DNA of 5,008 nt from Gemmatimonadota bacterium (GTDB lineage: Bacteria > Gemmatimonadota > Gemmatimonadetes > Longimicrobiales > Gaopeijiaceae): contig JACQVC010000129.1 in assembly GCA_016209995.1 (NCBI GenBank), forward strand, positions 1 to 5,008. The letters are read 5' to 3'. Positions 4,615-5,008 of this stretch are shown here, piece after piece (position 1 is the first letter of the stretch; the number at the start of each line of letters is the position of its first letter). The notes under the pieces were generated by a model. That model was not told the DNA's origin and ran no database searches. It saw only the letters and a program-made list of their open reading frames with translations. The position numbers and the translations under genes are program-made.

Positions 4615-5008
4615 ATGATCCGGAAGCTTCTCATTGCCAATCGCGGCGAGATTGCCGTGCGGGTCATCCGCGCCTGCCGCCAGCTCGGGGTCGAAAGCGT
4701 GGCGGTGTACTCGGACGCGGATCGGCGCGCGGTCCACGTGGCGGCGGCCGACGCCGCCCAGCCGGTTGGCCCGGCGCCGGCTGCGGCGAGCTACCTCTCC
4801 ATCCCGGGTCTGATCGAGGCGGCGCGCCGGAGCGGCGCCGACGCCGTTCACCCCGGTTACGGCTTCCTCTCCGAGAGCCCGGCCCTGGCGGCGGCGTGCG
4901 AGCAGGCGGGGCTGGTTTTCGTCGGGCCGCCCGCCGCGGTCATCGCCCGCCTCGGATCCAAGATCGAGTCCCGCCGGATGATGGAGGCGGCCGGCGTGCC
5001 AATCGTAC
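4615..5008 (+). CDS. Biotin carboxylase subunit or domain, N-terminal part (AccC-like)
   Basis: The first 131 codons of a protein continuing beyond the right edge. The translation opens with IRKLLIANRGEIAVRVIRAC (residues 2-21), the hallmark of the biotin carboxylase N-terminal domain, followed by VAVYSDADRRAVHV, GPAPAAASYLSI, HPGYGFLSESPALA (about 81-94), FVGPP and the start of the ATP-grasp region (GSKIESRRMMEAAGVPIV). These enzymes carboxylate biotin on a carrier protein using ATP and bicarbonate, feeding acetyl-CoA carboxylase or propionyl-/methylcrotonyl-CoA-type carboxylases. The GSK with S-R-R-M-M wording recalls alpha subunits of acyl-CoA carboxylases as much as the fatty-acid-synthesis AccC, so I give no symbol. 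ADAAQPVG replaces the more usual ADE-containing stretch. The C-terminal half, which would show whether a biotinyl domain is fused, is outside the window. Confidence 0.93.
   Translation, partial: MIRKLLIANRGEIAVRVIRACRQLGVESVAVYSDADRRAVHVAAADAAQPVGPAPAAASYLSIPGLIEAARRSGADAVHPGYGFLSESPALAAACEQAGLVFVGPPAAVIARLGSKIESRRMMEAAGVPIV

Noticed and set aside
4024..4851. A 275-codon minus-strand open frame spanning the YjbQ-like and biotin carboxylase genes
   Set aside because: It crosses two oppositely oriented genes and translates to Arg-rich low-complexity sequence.

Overview
This is a high-GC chromosomal window. The protein types suggest an Acidobacteriota-like or other deep-branching soil or environmental Gram-negative-type bacterium. 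That placement is inference from recalled family resemblance; no rRNA or other taxonomic marker is present. I see no IS element, phage gene, CRISPR array, tRNA or rRNA, and no multi-gene defence or biosynthetic system. Most of the window is ordinary cell-envelope, membrane and metabolic genes.

Layout. Positions 1-336 (minus) hold the N-terminal 112 codons of an exported protein with a clear signal peptide, running off the left edge. Positions 337-627 are a divergent intergenic region with one possible tiny ORF (342-467, minus) and a promoter-like element for the rightward gene. Positions 628-1938 (plus) encode a predicted lipoprotein murein endopeptidase of the M23/MepM type, in which the usual HLH zinc motif reads HLD. 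After a gap with a long-loop inverted repeat and T-tract, 2054-2452 (plus) encodes a DoxX-family membrane protein. It converges on 2545-2937 (minus), a DUF423 membrane protein, which lies 21 bases downstream of a small zinc-ribbon gene (2959-3159, minus); these two are probably co-transcribed. Positions 3160-3482 carry no convincing gene but hold several GC-rich inverted repeats. Positions 3483-4547 (minus) encode a YjbQ/UPF0047-like protein with an unrecognised C-terminal extension of about 180 residues. Divergent from it, 4615-5008 (plus) is the start of a biotin carboxylase, cut by the right edge.

The genes do not form one pathway. The exported protein and the peptidase act in the envelope, DoxX and DUF423 are small inner-membrane proteins, and the biotin carboxylase belongs to acyl-CoA carboxylation. 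The points most worth a second look are the extended YjbQ-like protein, the altered M23 metal motif with a possibly leaderless start, and the hairpin-rich gap at 3240-3410.
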